Below, piece after piece: positions 1 through 8,374 of a stretch of 64,000 nucleotides of DNA. The notes under the pieces are model-generated. The model was not told the DNA's origin, ran no database searches, and worked only from the letters and a program-made list of their open reading frames with translations. Made by a program: the position numbers and the translations under genes. Positions within the stretch are counted from its first letter, which is position 1. The number at the start of each line of letters is the position of its first letter. The stretch spans positions 1 to 64,000 of the forward strand of contig VXRC01000001.1 in NCBI GenBank assembly GCA_009838645.1, in the 5' to 3' direction. Origin of the DNA: Gemmatimonadota bacterium (lineage in GTDB: Bacteria; JAAXHH01).

Positions 1-792
1 CACGGCATGCGCAAGGATTTCATCACCGCGCCGCTGCAGATGAGCCCGCAGGAAGGAAAGGGATTCAACGCGTGGTGGCCCATGCCCTTCAAGGAAAAGG
101 CCGTGCTGGAAGTGGAAAACCAGGGCGACGAAGGCTACTTCCATTACTTTTACATCGACTGCGAGGCCTATCCCACCGTTGACGCGGTGGCGGATCAGGC
201 GTATTTTCACGTACAGTGGCGCCGGGAGGCCGATACGAAGGGCTGGGCCTTCGAGGAAGGGCTCAAACCCGACGAATACCGGAAGGACCCGCGCTGGCTG
301 AATACGAGCGACCGGGACAACTACGTCATCTGCGACGTCGAGGGCGACGGTATCTACTGCGGCGCCCACCTGGACATCGACTGCTTTCAGCGGAACCCGA
401 ACGACTGGTACGGCGAAGGCGACGACATGATGTTTATCGACGGAGAGGCGTGGCCCCCGTCGCTGCACGGGACCGGCACCGAAGACTGGTATCACGGCGC
501 GTACGGTCCGACGACGGAGTTCCAGGCGCCGTACCACGGGATCATACTCTACAGCGGGAACCCGGACTGGAGATTCAAGGGCAAGAACACCGTATACCGT
601 TATCATATTGAAGATCCGATCCGGTTTCGGAAGAGCTTCCGCATGTCCATCGAGCACGGCCATGCGAACAAACTGAGCAACGATTACGCCAGCACCGCCT
701 ACTACTATCTTTCCGAACCACGGAGCGGCGGACCGGTCCTGTTGCCGGTCGACGAACGACTGCCGCGACCGAACGAGGAGTGGTACGGCTGA
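1..792 (+). CDS. DUF2961 family protein (GH172-like), 5'-truncated by window edge
   Basis: The frame is open from the first base, so this is the C-terminal part of a longer gene whose start lies outside the window. The visible 263 residues carry the DUF2961 signature: an HGTGTEDW motif followed by a YGPTTEF segment and aromatic-rich beta strands. DUF2961 includes glycoside hydrolase family 172 (difructose dianhydride and arabinofuranosidase-type enzymes), so a carbohydrate-active role is likely, but the substrate cannot be read from sequence. A PhyH gene follows 30 bases later on the same strand, which suggests co-transcription. Confidence 0.85.
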   Translation, partial: HGMRKDFITAPLQMSPQEGKGFNAWWPMPFKEKAVLEVENQGDEGYFHYFYIDCEAYPTVDAVADQAYFHVQWRREADTKGWAFEEGLKPDEYRKDPRWLNTSDRDNYVICDVEGDGIYCGAHLDIDCFQRNPNDWYGEGDDMMFIDGEAWPPSLHGTGTEDWYHGAYGPTTEFQAPYHGIILYSGNPDWRFKGKNTVYRYHIEDPIRFRKSFRMSIEHGHANKLSNDYASTAYYYLSEPRSGGPVLLPVDERLPRPNEEWYG

Positions 793-822
793 GGACGAGC
801 AGCCCCATTATTGGAGGTCCAG

Positions 823-1677
823 ATGTTATCACAGGAGCAGGTTGAGTTCTACCACGAGAACGGTTACATGACCGTCGACAAAGTGCTTTCCGACGCGGAG
901 GTCGCGGATCTGCAGCGGGTGACGGACGAATTCGTTCAGAAAGCGGCCGCCTTTACCGAACACACGGATTTTTACGATCTCGAGCCGGGGCACTCGGCGC
1001 ACGATCCGCAGGTGCGCCGCCTCAAAAGCCCGATCGATCACCACGACGTGTACATGCGCACCATCAAACACGACAACATCCTGGACATCGTCGCGCAACT
1101 GATCGGCGACGACATCCGGACCAACGGCAACAAGCTGAACATGAAGTCCGCCGACTATGGCAGCCCGGTGGAGTGGCACCAGGACTGGTCCTTTTATCCC
1201 CACACCAACGACGACATTCTGGCCGTGGGCGTCTGCATCGATGAGATGACCGAAGCCAACGGCGCCCTGCTGGTGATTCCGGGCTCCCACAAAGGCCCGA
1301 CTTACAATCACCACCAGGACGGAAGGTTCTGCGGCGCGGTGAACGATCCCGATTTCACCGCGGAAAACGTCGTGGCGCTCGAAGTGCCCGCAGGCGGGAT
1401 ATCCATCCATCACGTCCGGACGCTGCATGGTTCAGCGCCGAACTATTCGGGCGCACCACGGCGCTTGCTCTTGTTCCAGATGGCTGCCGCCGACGCCTGG
1501 CCGCTCACGGGAGCGGGCGACTGGGACGTCTTCAACGGCAACCTCCTCCGGGGCGAACCGACCAACGTACCGCGCATGGCCGACCTACCCGTGCGCATGC
1601 CCCTTCCCGGACCGGAACGAGGCGGCTCGATCTACGAGACCCAGTCGGTCCTCGAGAACAAGACCTGGGCCCGGTGA
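823..1677 (+). CDS. Phytanoyl-CoA dioxygenase (PhyH) family protein
   Basis: A 284-residue Fe(II)/2-oxoglutarate-dependent oxygenase of the PhyH family. The iron-binding HxD lies in the VEWHQDWSF segment, and the distal His is in the HHVRTLHGS segment, which fits the 2-His-1-carboxylate facial triad. The ATG at 823 is preferred over an in-frame TTG at 811 because a GGAGG ribosome site sits at 813-817. The substrate is unknown; bacterial PhyH enzymes hydroxylate a wide range of small molecules. The 3' end overlaps the next gene by four bases (GTGA), implying translational coupling. It is one of five PhyH genes in this window. Confidence 0.9.
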   Translation: MLSQEQVEFYHENGYMTVDKVLSDAEVADLQRVTDEFVQKAAAFTEHTDFYDLEPGHSAHDPQVRRLKSPIDHHDVYMRTIKHDNILDIVAQLIGDDIRTNGNKLNMKSADYGSPVEWHQDWSFYPHTNDDILAVGVCIDEMTEANGALLVIPGSHKGPTYNHHQDGRFCGAVNDPDFTAENVVALEVPAGGISIHHVRTLHGSAPNYSGAPRRLLLFQMAAADAWPLTGAGDWDVFNGNLLRGEPTNVPRMADLPVRMPLPGPERGGSIYETQSVLENKTWAR

Positions 1678-2129
1678 ACGAGCCCGCCCATAGCGAGTCG
1701 GAACACAGGCATCCGATCCTGTTTTTCGATGGCGTGTGCGGCCTCTGCAACCGGTTCGTCGACTTTATGCTGCAGGCCGACAGGCAGCACCGGTTCCGGT
1801 TTGCGCCGCTTCAGGGCGAAACCGCGCGACGCCTGCTGGGAATGCATAATCAGGCCGGTGGCCACGAGCCGGGCGATCCCCAGGCGGGCGATCCCCGATC
1901 TTTCATATTCCTCGATACAGACAGGCAATACGAACAGTCCAATGCCGTTTTGCACGCCCTGATACGATTGGGCGGCGCATGGCGATTGATCGCCGTGCTG
2001 TATGTTTTTCCACGTCCCCAGCGCGATTTCATCTATCACATCGTCGCGCGCAACCGGTACCGCTGGTTCGGCAGGCGCGACGCGTGCAGGATGCCCACGC
2101 CCAAAGAACGCGATCGGTTTCTTCCGTGA
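1674..2129 (+). CDS. DCC family thiol-disulfide oxidoreductase (DUF393)
   Basis: A 151-residue protein with the DCC signature near the N-terminus: a hydrophobic strand, FFDGVCGLCN with the CxxC pair, then a conserved helix. DCC proteins are small thioredoxin-like predicted thiol-disulfide oxidoreductases. It starts with GTG overlapping the stop of the PhyH gene, so it is probably translated from the same message. A central GDP-rich segment is encoded by a 15-bp tandem repeat (1852-1896) and looks like a non-conserved loop insertion. The conserved C-terminal half (YHIVARNRYRWFGRR) is intact. Confidence 0.88.
   Translation: MNEPAHSESEHRHPILFFDGVCGLCNRFVDFMLQADRQHRFRFAPLQGETARRLLGMHNQAGGHEPGDPQAGDPRSFIFLDTDRQYEQSNAVLHALIRLGGAWRLIAVLYVFPRPQRDFIYHIVARNRYRWFGRRDACRMPTPKERDRFLP
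1852..1896 (+). repeat. 15-bp in-frame tandem repeat, about 3 units
   Basis: Three consecutive 15-bp units begin at 1852, 1867 and 1882. The last two differ at one position and share the core GGGCGATCCCC. They lie inside the DCC gene and preserve its frame, adding five residues per unit. Confidence 0.75.
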
Positions 2130-2196
2130 CGGGCGACATCGATTTGTGTCCTGTACATTCGATCTGTGTCGTCCCTCTCCTCGCTACCCTCCCATC

Positions 2197-3078
2197 ATGA
2201 CCGCCAAATTCACTTCAGACAACCATCCCTTCGTTACCCCCGACGTAGTCAACGCGCTACCGAGCAAGCCCGCGGATTTCCGATCGTCTTACGGATCAAT
2301 GCCTCCTCAATACGGGGAATTGCGCATACCGGCCGGGCGTGGTCCTCATCCGGTGGCTGTGGTCCTGCACGGCGGTTGCTGGCTGTCGATTTACACTGAC
2401 CTGCGCAACGCGAATGCGCTGGCCGACGCCCTGCGGGACGAGGGCATCGCGACCTGGAACGTCGAATACCGGTGCGTGGACCAGGAGGGCGGCGGATGGC
2501 CGGGGACTTTTCACGATGCCGGGAATGCGACGGACCACCTGCGCACCCTGTCCGCGGATCACAATCTCGACCTGGACCGCGTCATCACCATCGGTCACTC
2601 GGCGGGCGGACACCTGGCCCTCTGGACGGCGGCACGCCAACGGCTGCCTGAGGAAAGCCCGCTCTGGACCGCGGACCCGTTGCCGTTACGCGGCACCGTC
2701 GTACTGGGCGGCCCCGGTGATCTGAATCGGTTTATTCCTCATGCGGACACGGAGTGCCGGCAGGGCGTGGTGACGGAACTGCTTGGATGTGCCGGCGTAT
2801 CATCCAAAGAACTTGAGAAGCGTATAGCGGGGCGATTTCGATGCGGATCGCCCATAGAAATGCTGCCCCTGGGCCTTCCGCAGGTCATGATCAGCACGGA
2901 ACACGACTGGGTGGTACCGCTGGAACTGGGTGAGGCCTACGCGGCGGCAGCCCACGCGGCCGGTGACCCTGTCGAACACGTCATCATCCCGAACGCCGGC
3001 CATCACGAGTTCATGGTACCGGGTTCCGCGACGTGGCCCACCGTACGCCAGGCCGTGCGTTCGCTGCTCGAAACCTGA
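2197..3078 (+). CDS. Alpha/beta hydrolase (esterase / kynurenine formamidase-like)
   Basis: A 293-residue alpha/beta hydrolase. The oxyanion-hole strand ends in VVLHGGCW, the nucleophile elbow is GHSAGG (Ser), an acid is expected in the TEHDWVVP segment and the catalytic His lies in NAGHHEF near the C-terminus. The layout matches the BD-FAE/kynurenine formamidase-like group (HGGxW plus GHSAGG), but the substrate is undetermined. The ATG at 2197 is chosen because the upstream extension to 2002 overlaps the DCC gene in another frame and has no homology-like content. No signal peptide is visible, so it is probably cytoplasmic. Confidence 0.85.
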   Translation: MTAKFTSDNHPFVTPDVVNALPSKPADFRSSYGSMPPQYGELRIPAGRGPHPVAVVLHGGCWLSIYTDLRNANALADALRDEGIATWNVEYRCVDQEGGGWPGTFHDAGNATDHLRTLSADHNLDLDRVITIGHSAGGHLALWTAARQRLPEESPLWTADPLPLRGTVVLGGPGDLNRFIPHADTECRQGVVTELLGCAGVSSKELEKRIAGRFRCGSPIEMLPLGLPQVMISTEHDWVVPLELGEAYAAAAHAAGDPVEHVIIPNAGHHEFMVPGSATWPTVRQAVRSLLET

Positions 3079-3118
3079 GACGACCTGCAGGTCAGGTCTA
3101 TTATCGAAAGGCCATGTC

Positions 3119-3505
3119 ATGCCCAACATCACCGTAAAACCTGACTGCAAGAACGCGCCAAAGAAGGCCCTGTTGCGGGATTTCATCTCCGCCTTCGCGC
3201 ATGCCGATATCGAAGGCGTCCTGTCGCCGATGAGCGACGATATCGTCTGGAACCTGGTGGGCGACAGCGTGATCGAAGGAAAAGAGAACGTCCGCGCATT
3301 GCTGGAAGCGATGAAAGGGGTCGGAACGAGCGACCTGGTCATCGAATCCATCATCACCCATGGCCGGGAGGCGGCAGTCAACGGCGTGATCCGATCGAAC
3401 TCGGGCCAGGCCCACGCCTTCTGCGATGTGGTTCAATTCACCAGTGCGGCGAGCATGAAGATAAAGACCATGACCTCCTACTCGATCGCCCTAGACGATG
3501 AGTAG
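3119..3505 (+). CDS. NTF2-like / SnoaL-type small protein
   Basis: A 128-residue protein whose helical start (LLRDFISAFAHADIEGVLSPMSDDIVWNLVG) and following strands match the NTF2-like cone fold, shared by SnoaL cyclases, limonene epoxide hydrolase-like enzymes and non-catalytic ligand binders. No specific catalytic set could be assigned. The ATG at 3119 is the natural start; a longer frame upstream overlaps the hydrolase gene. It lies 40 bases after the alpha/beta hydrolase and is the last backbone gene before base composition falls. Confidence 0.75.
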   Translation: MPNITVKPDCKNAPKKALLRDFISAFAHADIEGVLSPMSDDIVWNLVGDSVIEGKENVRALLEAMKGVGTSDLVIESIITHGREAAVNGVIRSNSGQAHAFCDVVQFTSAASMKIKTMTSYSIALDDE

Positions 3506-3967
3506 GCCTAGCCGACCAGAAACGCCCCGGACGAGGCGGACGCGTACCTTGCCTAGCTTCCAAAGGCCCTGCTAGAGAATACCTCGCGAGCACGGTTGTT
3601 GGAGTTGGAGTCCGGTTAAGGCAAAAACCTCGACCGATTATCGTAAAACCCGACGCGAAAAGGATATGATCATGGATTTGCTTACGTCGTATGGCACGGT
3701 GCTGAACAAAAATAGCAGCCGTTAATCTTCCAGAACAGATGGCGCCTTCGCGCTTCATTTACTGCGCTATGGCACGATGCGAAGCTGCCCAGATATTCCA
3801 TGTTGGACACAATAAAACTGCTCACAGTAACACACGGAGCCATATGTACCTCGTGATCGCCGTTCTGCTGGGCATTATGGTTAAGGTAATAGTTCGCCAT
3901 GGCCGGCTTCATCCTCTTTGTTATATTGTTACTTACATTCCCGAGATTAGTTGGATCATTCAGGTTT
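3506..3967. other. Intergenic boundary of the accessory island
   Basis: This 460-base stretch holds no convincing gene. A 19-codon frame at 3666-3725, preceded by an AAAAGGA-like ribosome site and ending in TAA, could be the stump of a gene cut by island insertion, but it is too short to identify. Sequence becomes visibly AT-richer from about 3700. No integrase, tRNA end or clear att repeat was seen here. An ORF reading 3739-4146 overlaps the helicase gene antisense and is not supported. Confidence 0.5.
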
Positions 3968-5377
3968 TCAATCAGGTAGTCTGTTCGACATCAGCATTTC
4001 ACAAAATTGCAAAGGTGTCATGTTGGCGAAGGAAACACCCTTATTGGGATCTCCGACGATTCGCCGGGCCATTTCAGCTTTTCTCTCAAGCGCCTGCACA
4101 ACAACCTCGTCGAGCGTATCTTCAGCAATCAAGCGGAGATAAGTAACCCCCAATTCCTGGCCAATACGATGGTTACGGTCTTGGCTTTGTGCATACAAAT
4201 CATATCTCCAGTTAAGCGTCTCATAGATGGCGTAGGTTGCGGCCGTCATTGTGAATCCAGTTCCGGCGGCCGCGGGGTTGGCGATGAGCAGGTTTACCTT
4301 CCCGTCCGATTGAAATGACTGGACAATGTCTTGCCTTTCGTCAGTAGGCGTACCCCCATACAAACTCACCACCCCATAGTGCTGGTATCTTTCCACAAGA
4401 TCCTCAATGGTACGTACGTAGTATGACCAGAGGATCACTTTTCTGCCACACGAGCCAATTAGCTCATGTAACATCCTATCTAATTCTTCGAACTTTGCGG
4501 GTTCGCGTTTTTCTTCTGGATTGACTAGGGCAGGATTGCTTGCAATCTGGGATAATCTTAGAAGTCGAGTGAAAGCCGTCGACGCGAAGGCCTGAAACTC
4601 CTCCCCATCCATGCTACTTACGTCCCTCACGATACCGTCACGTGTGTCACAGTAGAGTTCGCGCTGCCAAGGCGGAAGAGGGACGTATATATCCACAAAA
4701 GTTTTTGCTGGCAAATCTAAGCATTCCTCCTTGGTGCGGCGGAGCAAATAAGTGGATATCCTGGATGCAAGTTTCTCCTGTAAAATTGGGTTTTCAGTCG
4801 CATCGCCGTAGTCGATCATAAAAACATCGTAGGGTCCGAGAATGTTGTCATTGGTGACAAGGCCGATCTGGGTATGGATATCACTCGGGCTATTCGTGAC
4901 AGGAGTACCCGTCAACAGCCACCGAAAATCTGCTAAGGGGGCTAAGTATCGTGCGGAAACACTAGTGAGGGAGTATCTACTTTTGACATAGTGCGATTCA
5001 TCGAGCACCAGGACTGGATGGAGTCGGCGCATGAGTGCTCTGATCGGTGCTATCTCCCCTCTCGCCGCTTCGTAGTTTATAATAACAACATCCTCGAATA
5101 CGTTCGCTAACAGTGCACGCCTTGTCCGAGCAGATCCCTCTATTATTCTGACGGTTAAAGTTGGAGCGAATTCTCTGATCTCCCGGCTCCATGTCCGCTT
5201 CAATGAATTCGGGCAAAGTACGAGCATGTGCTCTGCACGGTTCTGATGGCGCAACTTCAAGAATGCCTCAATTGCGGTTAGTGTTTTTCCCAACCCCTGT
5301 TCAAATGCAAGGATTCCACACCTTTGCCTGACAAGGAATTCACGGCCCTCGATTTGGTGGGACATTAGTTTGGGCAC
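3968..5377 (-). CDS. SNF2-family DNA helicase/translocase
   Basis: A minimal 469-residue SNF2/RAD54-type ATPase. Walker A is FEQGLGKT (residues 25-32), the Walker B box is DESH (126-129), motif III is LLTGTPV, and the second RecA lobe has a GTPTDERQ segment and motif VI QSQDRNHRIGQ. All core motifs are present, so it should be an active dsDNA translocase. There is no accessory nuclease domain. Its start shares base 5377 with the stop of the upstream ParB-like gene, so the two are translationally coupled. Such stand-alone SNF2 enzymes occur in phage-defence and mobile-element operons. The base composition is lower in GC than the backbone. Confidence 0.93.
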   Translation of the reverse strand: MPKLMSHQIEGREFLVRQRCGILAFEQGLGKTLTAIEAFLKLRHQNRAEHMLVLCPNSLKRTWSREIREFAPTLTVRIIEGSARTRRALLANVFEDVVIINYEAARGEIAPIRALMRRLHPVLVLDESHYVKSRYSLTSVSARYLAPLADFRWLLTGTPVTNSPSDIHTQIGLVTNDNILGPYDVFMIDYGDATENPILQEKLASRISTYLLRRTKEECLDLPAKTFVDIYVPLPPWQRELYCDTRDGIVRDVSSMDGEEFQAFASTAFTRLLRLSQIASNPALVNPEEKREPAKFEELDRMLHELIGSCGRKVILWSYYVRTIEDLVERYQHYGVVSLYGGTPTDERQDIVQSFQSDGKVNLLIANPAAAGTGFTMTAATYAIYETLNWRYDLYAQSQDRNHRIGQELGVTYLRLIAEDTLDEVVVQALERKAEMARRIVGDPNKGVSFANMTPLQFCEMLMSNRLPD

Positions 5378-6591
5378 TAGCTAGACCTCCATGGCGAGTA
5401 CCGTTGGAGGCGGTGTTCGAAATCCTCCAACCCCTCTTGCAGGTCTTTATACTCATCACGGGTTATCGACTTGACATCCTTTAGGGAAGCAGATTGTAAC
5501 CCGAGTGTAAATTGACGCAGGTGTAGACGGAAAGCTCCGACGCCAGCGGGACGAGACGCCAGCAAGTCAACGCAACGTTGTAATTCGTCGACCACCTCAT
5601 CGTCGAACTCCTCGTCGCGCTCCAACGCACGTTCCAGCTGTCCATGTAGTCCTGAGATCTTGCCATTGATTCCGGTTTGGCCTGCCCGTAACTGATTTGC
5701 GATGTTGTGAGCGGCGTGGCGTTCGTGGGATTTCAAGACCTCCCATTTCTCCGGGTCTTCGCGATACTGTGCCATGTGTCTGGCATCCCGGTATTCTTTG
5801 AAGACGTCATGCCTGACCATCTCAAAGACCTCTCCTCTTAACTGCTCACCTTCGGCAGTGTTAGCTTTCACCTTCGCCCCGAAACCTGTTGCCTTGCTGA
5901 TTTCCTCCAAAGTACTAAAGTGATTAAGGGCTAACCTCTGAGCGTCGTCATCGTCGACGAACTCCACGAACTGTTTAGCGAACTTATACGCATCTCTCAA
6001 CCGGGAGGCCCAAGACGTGCTCTTTCCCATATGGGAAGCAAGTTCTGTCAAACTAAACAGGGCTGAATCACCCTCGACCTTCTCGTAGATAAACATTGCC
6101 TGTACATACCTGCCCCAATTCCTCACACCAGAACCACGAACATGAATCTGTGCGAGAAGTACTGCGTTTTCCCTTTCTGAAAAATTAGGTGGAAGAACCT
6201 TGACTTTTACCCTTCGATATCGACTTTGGTTCGGCTTTCCTTCGTATCGCCGAGACAGATCACGGAGGACTGTTACCCTGGTTGCACCCTCTATCACTAG
6301 GTATCTATGGCCTTCGCTAGGCCAAACGTAAATTGGTTCTAACTGGCCAAGATCGTCGATGGACTTTCTCAGTGCATCGTAGCCGTTAGTCCGCATCAGG
6401 GTGGCTTCCATTTCATCTTCGCTAGGAATCCCCTCTGTTAGATATGGGATGAGCCTCGGATTGTCCGACCAGAGATGGACATCGTCGAAGACGTCTAGTT
6501 CATCTGCAGGAAGCTGGTATTCCGTTCCTCCAATGTGTTCACGATAGTAATTCGGGACCGGGTTAAATTGCTTTTCACTCATCTGAGTCAT
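5377..6591 (-). CDS. ParB/KorB-like DNA-binding protein
   Basis: A 404-residue protein with a ParB N-terminal (ParB/Srx) domain: the IYVWP strand followed by LVIEGATRVTVLRDL, in which the EGxxR box fits the CTP-binding ParB motif. A helix-turn-helix-like segment (SLTELASHMGKSTSWASRL) follows near residue 180. The C-terminal third is charged and helical (probably coiled coil). It is sandwiched between the GIY-YIG gene (17-base overlap) and the SNF2 helicase (1-base overlap), so the three form one operon. No ParA partner is present. That argues against plasmid partition and for a role in loading the helicase or nuclease on DNA (inference). Confidence 0.85.
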   Translation of the reverse strand: MTQMSEKQFNPVPNYYREHIGGTEYQLPADELDVFDDVHLWSDNPRLIPYLTEGIPSEDEMEATLMRTNGYDALRKSIDDLGQLEPIYVWPSEGHRYLVIEGATRVTVLRDLSRRYEGKPNQSRYRRVKVKVLPPNFSERENAVLLAQIHVRGSGVRNWGRYVQAMFIYEKVEGDSALFSLTELASHMGKSTSWASRLRDAYKFAKQFVEFVDDDDAQRLALNHFSTLEEISKATGFGAKVKANTAEGEQLRGEVFEMVRHDVFKEYRDARHMAQYREDPEKWEVLKSHERHAAHNIANQLRAGQTGINGKISGLHGQLERALERDEEFDDEVVDELQRCVDLLASRPAGVGAFRLHLRQFTLGLQSASLKDVKSITRDEYKDLQEGLEDFEHRLQRYSPWRSS

Positions 6592-7000
6592 CTCCTATAT
6601 CCAATGATGGCACTGCCATCGGTGGTAAGTTTGAAAACAGTGGTGGAGCAGCAGGTACCTGGTCGTTGCAAATCGGGTCAAGAAGCCGAATGAGAAAAGA
6701 TTCCACTCTATAAGAGAGGAACGGACCGACTGGAGCCGCGCTAAAATAGGTGGTATCGATGTCCTGGATGCACCGGATTGATGTCTTTGCTCGAGGATGA
6801 GTTATGTGTTCCCACAGGCGACGACGGATGTTATTAGTCCTCCCAGCGTAAAACACGGGATAGCCACCATAAGCACAAGAGAACGAGTGCAACATGTATA
6901 CACCTCCGATTCCATACGGAATGCGTGACACCTCCTCGTTACATAGCAGCATCGGTCCAACCCAATCCAAAACAATTCTTGTTTCGACAAGTTCAATCAT
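6575..7000 (-). CDS. GIY-YIG nuclease domain protein
   Basis: A 141-residue protein with a complete GIY-YIG core: GVY (33-35), FYAG (50-53), the RTNNIRRRL helix with the catalytic Arg, Glu100 in the RVESF segment and a distal Asn at 112. It is little more than the nuclease domain, so DNA specificity probably comes from a partner. It is the first gene of the operon with the ParB-like and SNF2 genes, and it is divergent from the cytosine methyltransferase across about 120 bases. GIY-YIG enzymes can act as restriction, repair or homing endonucleases; which applies here cannot be told from sequence. Confidence 0.88.
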   Translation of the reverse strand: MIELVETRIVLDWVGPMLLCNEEVSRIPYGIGGVYMLHSFSCAYGGYPVFYAGRTNNIRRRLWEHITHPRAKTSIRCIQDIDTTYFSAAPVGPFLSYRVESFLIRLLDPICNDQVPAAPPLFSNLPPMAVPSLDIGDDSDE

Positions 7001-7119
7001 GATATCGACAAAGTATATACCGCCTCAGCAAAAAGCAACAGCTTTTTTTCCTGAGATGGTTAATACTATTCTTTTGTTTAGTTGTCTCAGGTGGTATATT
7101 CTGCATGGGGGGAGTGACT
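7001..7119. promoter_or_regulatory. Divergent promoter region between GIY-YIG operon and dcm
   Basis: An AT-rich spacer between divergent genes. It contains a perfect hairpin AAAAAGC-AACA-GCTTTTT (7030-7047) followed by more T, an inverted repeat CCTGAGA (7050-7056) / TCTCAGG (7085-7091), and a TATATT -10-like hexamer at 7095-7100 reading toward the methyltransferase. No equally good -35 box was found at 16-18 bases. The inverted repeats could be operator or attenuator sites coordinating nuclease and methylase expression. Confidence 0.5.
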
Positions 7120-8352
7120 ATGCAGAAAGATCAAATGGTCTTCTATGAACCGTCCATTTCACAATCCGATAACACGGATATGAGTTGTATAGATTTGTTC
7201 TCTGGGGCTGGTGGAATGGCTGAGGGATTTCGACAAGCTGGATTTAAAGTCCTTTCAGCGAACGACGCAGATCCGGCTTCAACTGAGACTTTCCGAGATA
7301 ATTTCCCAGAAGCTCGTTTCATCAAGGGCCCTATTGAACTTCTGCAACCTGAGAACTTGGTTAATGGACACAGCATAGTTGAAGGCGAAATTGATTGTGT
7401 CATTGGCGGTCCGCCGTGCCAAGCATTCAGCATAAACAACCATCGAAGATCAGCAGAAGATGATCGGGCGGGGCTGTTTCGTGATTACCTTCGAATCGTT
7501 AAAGCACTGAAACCCCGCACTCTTGTGATGGAGAATGTTCCAGGTATCCTGTCGATCAACAACGGTGCTGTCGTTAAGGAAATCGAGGAATCCCTGGCTG
7601 CACTCGGATACCAGAGCAAGACACGGATACTTTATGCTGAGGAGTACGGAGTTCCCCAGGAGCGAAGGAGGGTTTTTATTACAGCCACCAGATTGGGCTG
7701 GGATGACTCCCTAATCCCAGATGGCACCTATGGTCCAAGGCCAAAGCCATCCAAACACTCAGGGCACTTTATTCATCGATGGCGACGTTGTAACAGCATG
7801 GTGTACGGACATATGAACTCATTAACTGTCGGCGCCGCTATCGGCGATCTGCCTGAGATTGAAAACGGTGGAGGCTCTGACATGATGAAGTTTGGCAGCC
7901 CCCCGAAGACTCAGCTCCAGTTCTTATTACGAGATAAAGCGGAATACGTCTATAATCATTATACGAGGTGTTTAAGTGAGAATATGATGAAGCGGATACA
8001 GGTAGTTCCTGAAGGCGGATCTTGGAGGGACCTTCCGTGGGATCTACTTCCTGCTGGTATGAGACGGGCAAATCGTAACTCACATACGAAACGCTACGGC
8101 CGTCCGAGATCAAGATCCAGAAGCTGTACAATACTCACAAAGTGTGATCCTCACTGGGGAAGCTACATACATCCTACGCAGAATCGCACGCTCTCGGTCC
8201 GGGAGACTGCTCGAATACAGTCGTTTCCAGATCGATTCCGGTTCTACGGTGGGATTGGCTCTCAGTATGCCCAAGTTGGGAATGCCGTTCCTCCTCTTCT
8301 AGCGGCCGCCATTGCTAACTCAGTCAAGCAGCATCTAGTAAAGCGGCGGTAG
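7120..8352 (+). CDS. dcm: DNA (cytosine-5-)-methyltransferase
   Basis: A 410-residue C5-cytosine methyltransferase with the canonical motif order: SAM-binding DLFSGAGGM (I), GGPPCQAFS with the catalytic Cys (IV), ENVPGI (VI), QERRRVF (VIII) and GNAVPP (X). The variable target-recognition stretch lies between motifs VIII and IX, so the recognition sequence is unknown. The ATG at 7120 is preferred over 7105 because a GGGGGGAG ribosome site lies at 7107-7113. A Vsr gene follows after 22 bases, the classic dcm-vsr arrangement. It may protect host DNA from the divergent GIY-YIG nuclease, but a cognate restriction enzyme is not proven. Confidence 0.95.
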   Translation: MQKDQMVFYEPSISQSDNTDMSCIDLFSGAGGMAEGFRQAGFKVLSANDADPASTETFRDNFPEARFIKGPIELLQPENLVNGHSIVEGEIDCVIGGPPCQAFSINNHRRSAEDDRAGLFRDYLRIVKALKPRTLVMENVPGILSINNGAVVKEIEESLAALGYQSKTRILYAEEYGVPQERRRVFITATRLGWDDSLIPDGTYGPRPKPSKHSGHFIHRWRRCNSMVYGHMNSLTVGAAIGDLPEIENGGGSDMMKFGSPPKTQLQFLLRDKAEYVYNHYTRCLSENMMKRIQVVPEGGSWRDLPWDLLPAGMRRANRNSHTKRYGRPRSRSRSCTILTKCDPHWGSYIHPTQNRTLSVRETARIQSFPDRFRFYGGIGSQYAQVGNAVPPLLAAAIANSVKQHLVKRR

Positions 8353-8374
8353 ACCGTAGTGATGAGGCATCTGA

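Noticed and set aside
3739-4146. 135-codon frame at the left island edge
   Set aside because: It overlaps the end of the SNF2 helicase gene antisense, and the helicase has full motifs; the frame has no protein-like signature.
5377-6591. Plasmid partition locus
   Set aside because: ParB-like, but no ParA ATPase, parS cluster or replication gene nearby, and the gene is coupled to a helicase and nuclease.
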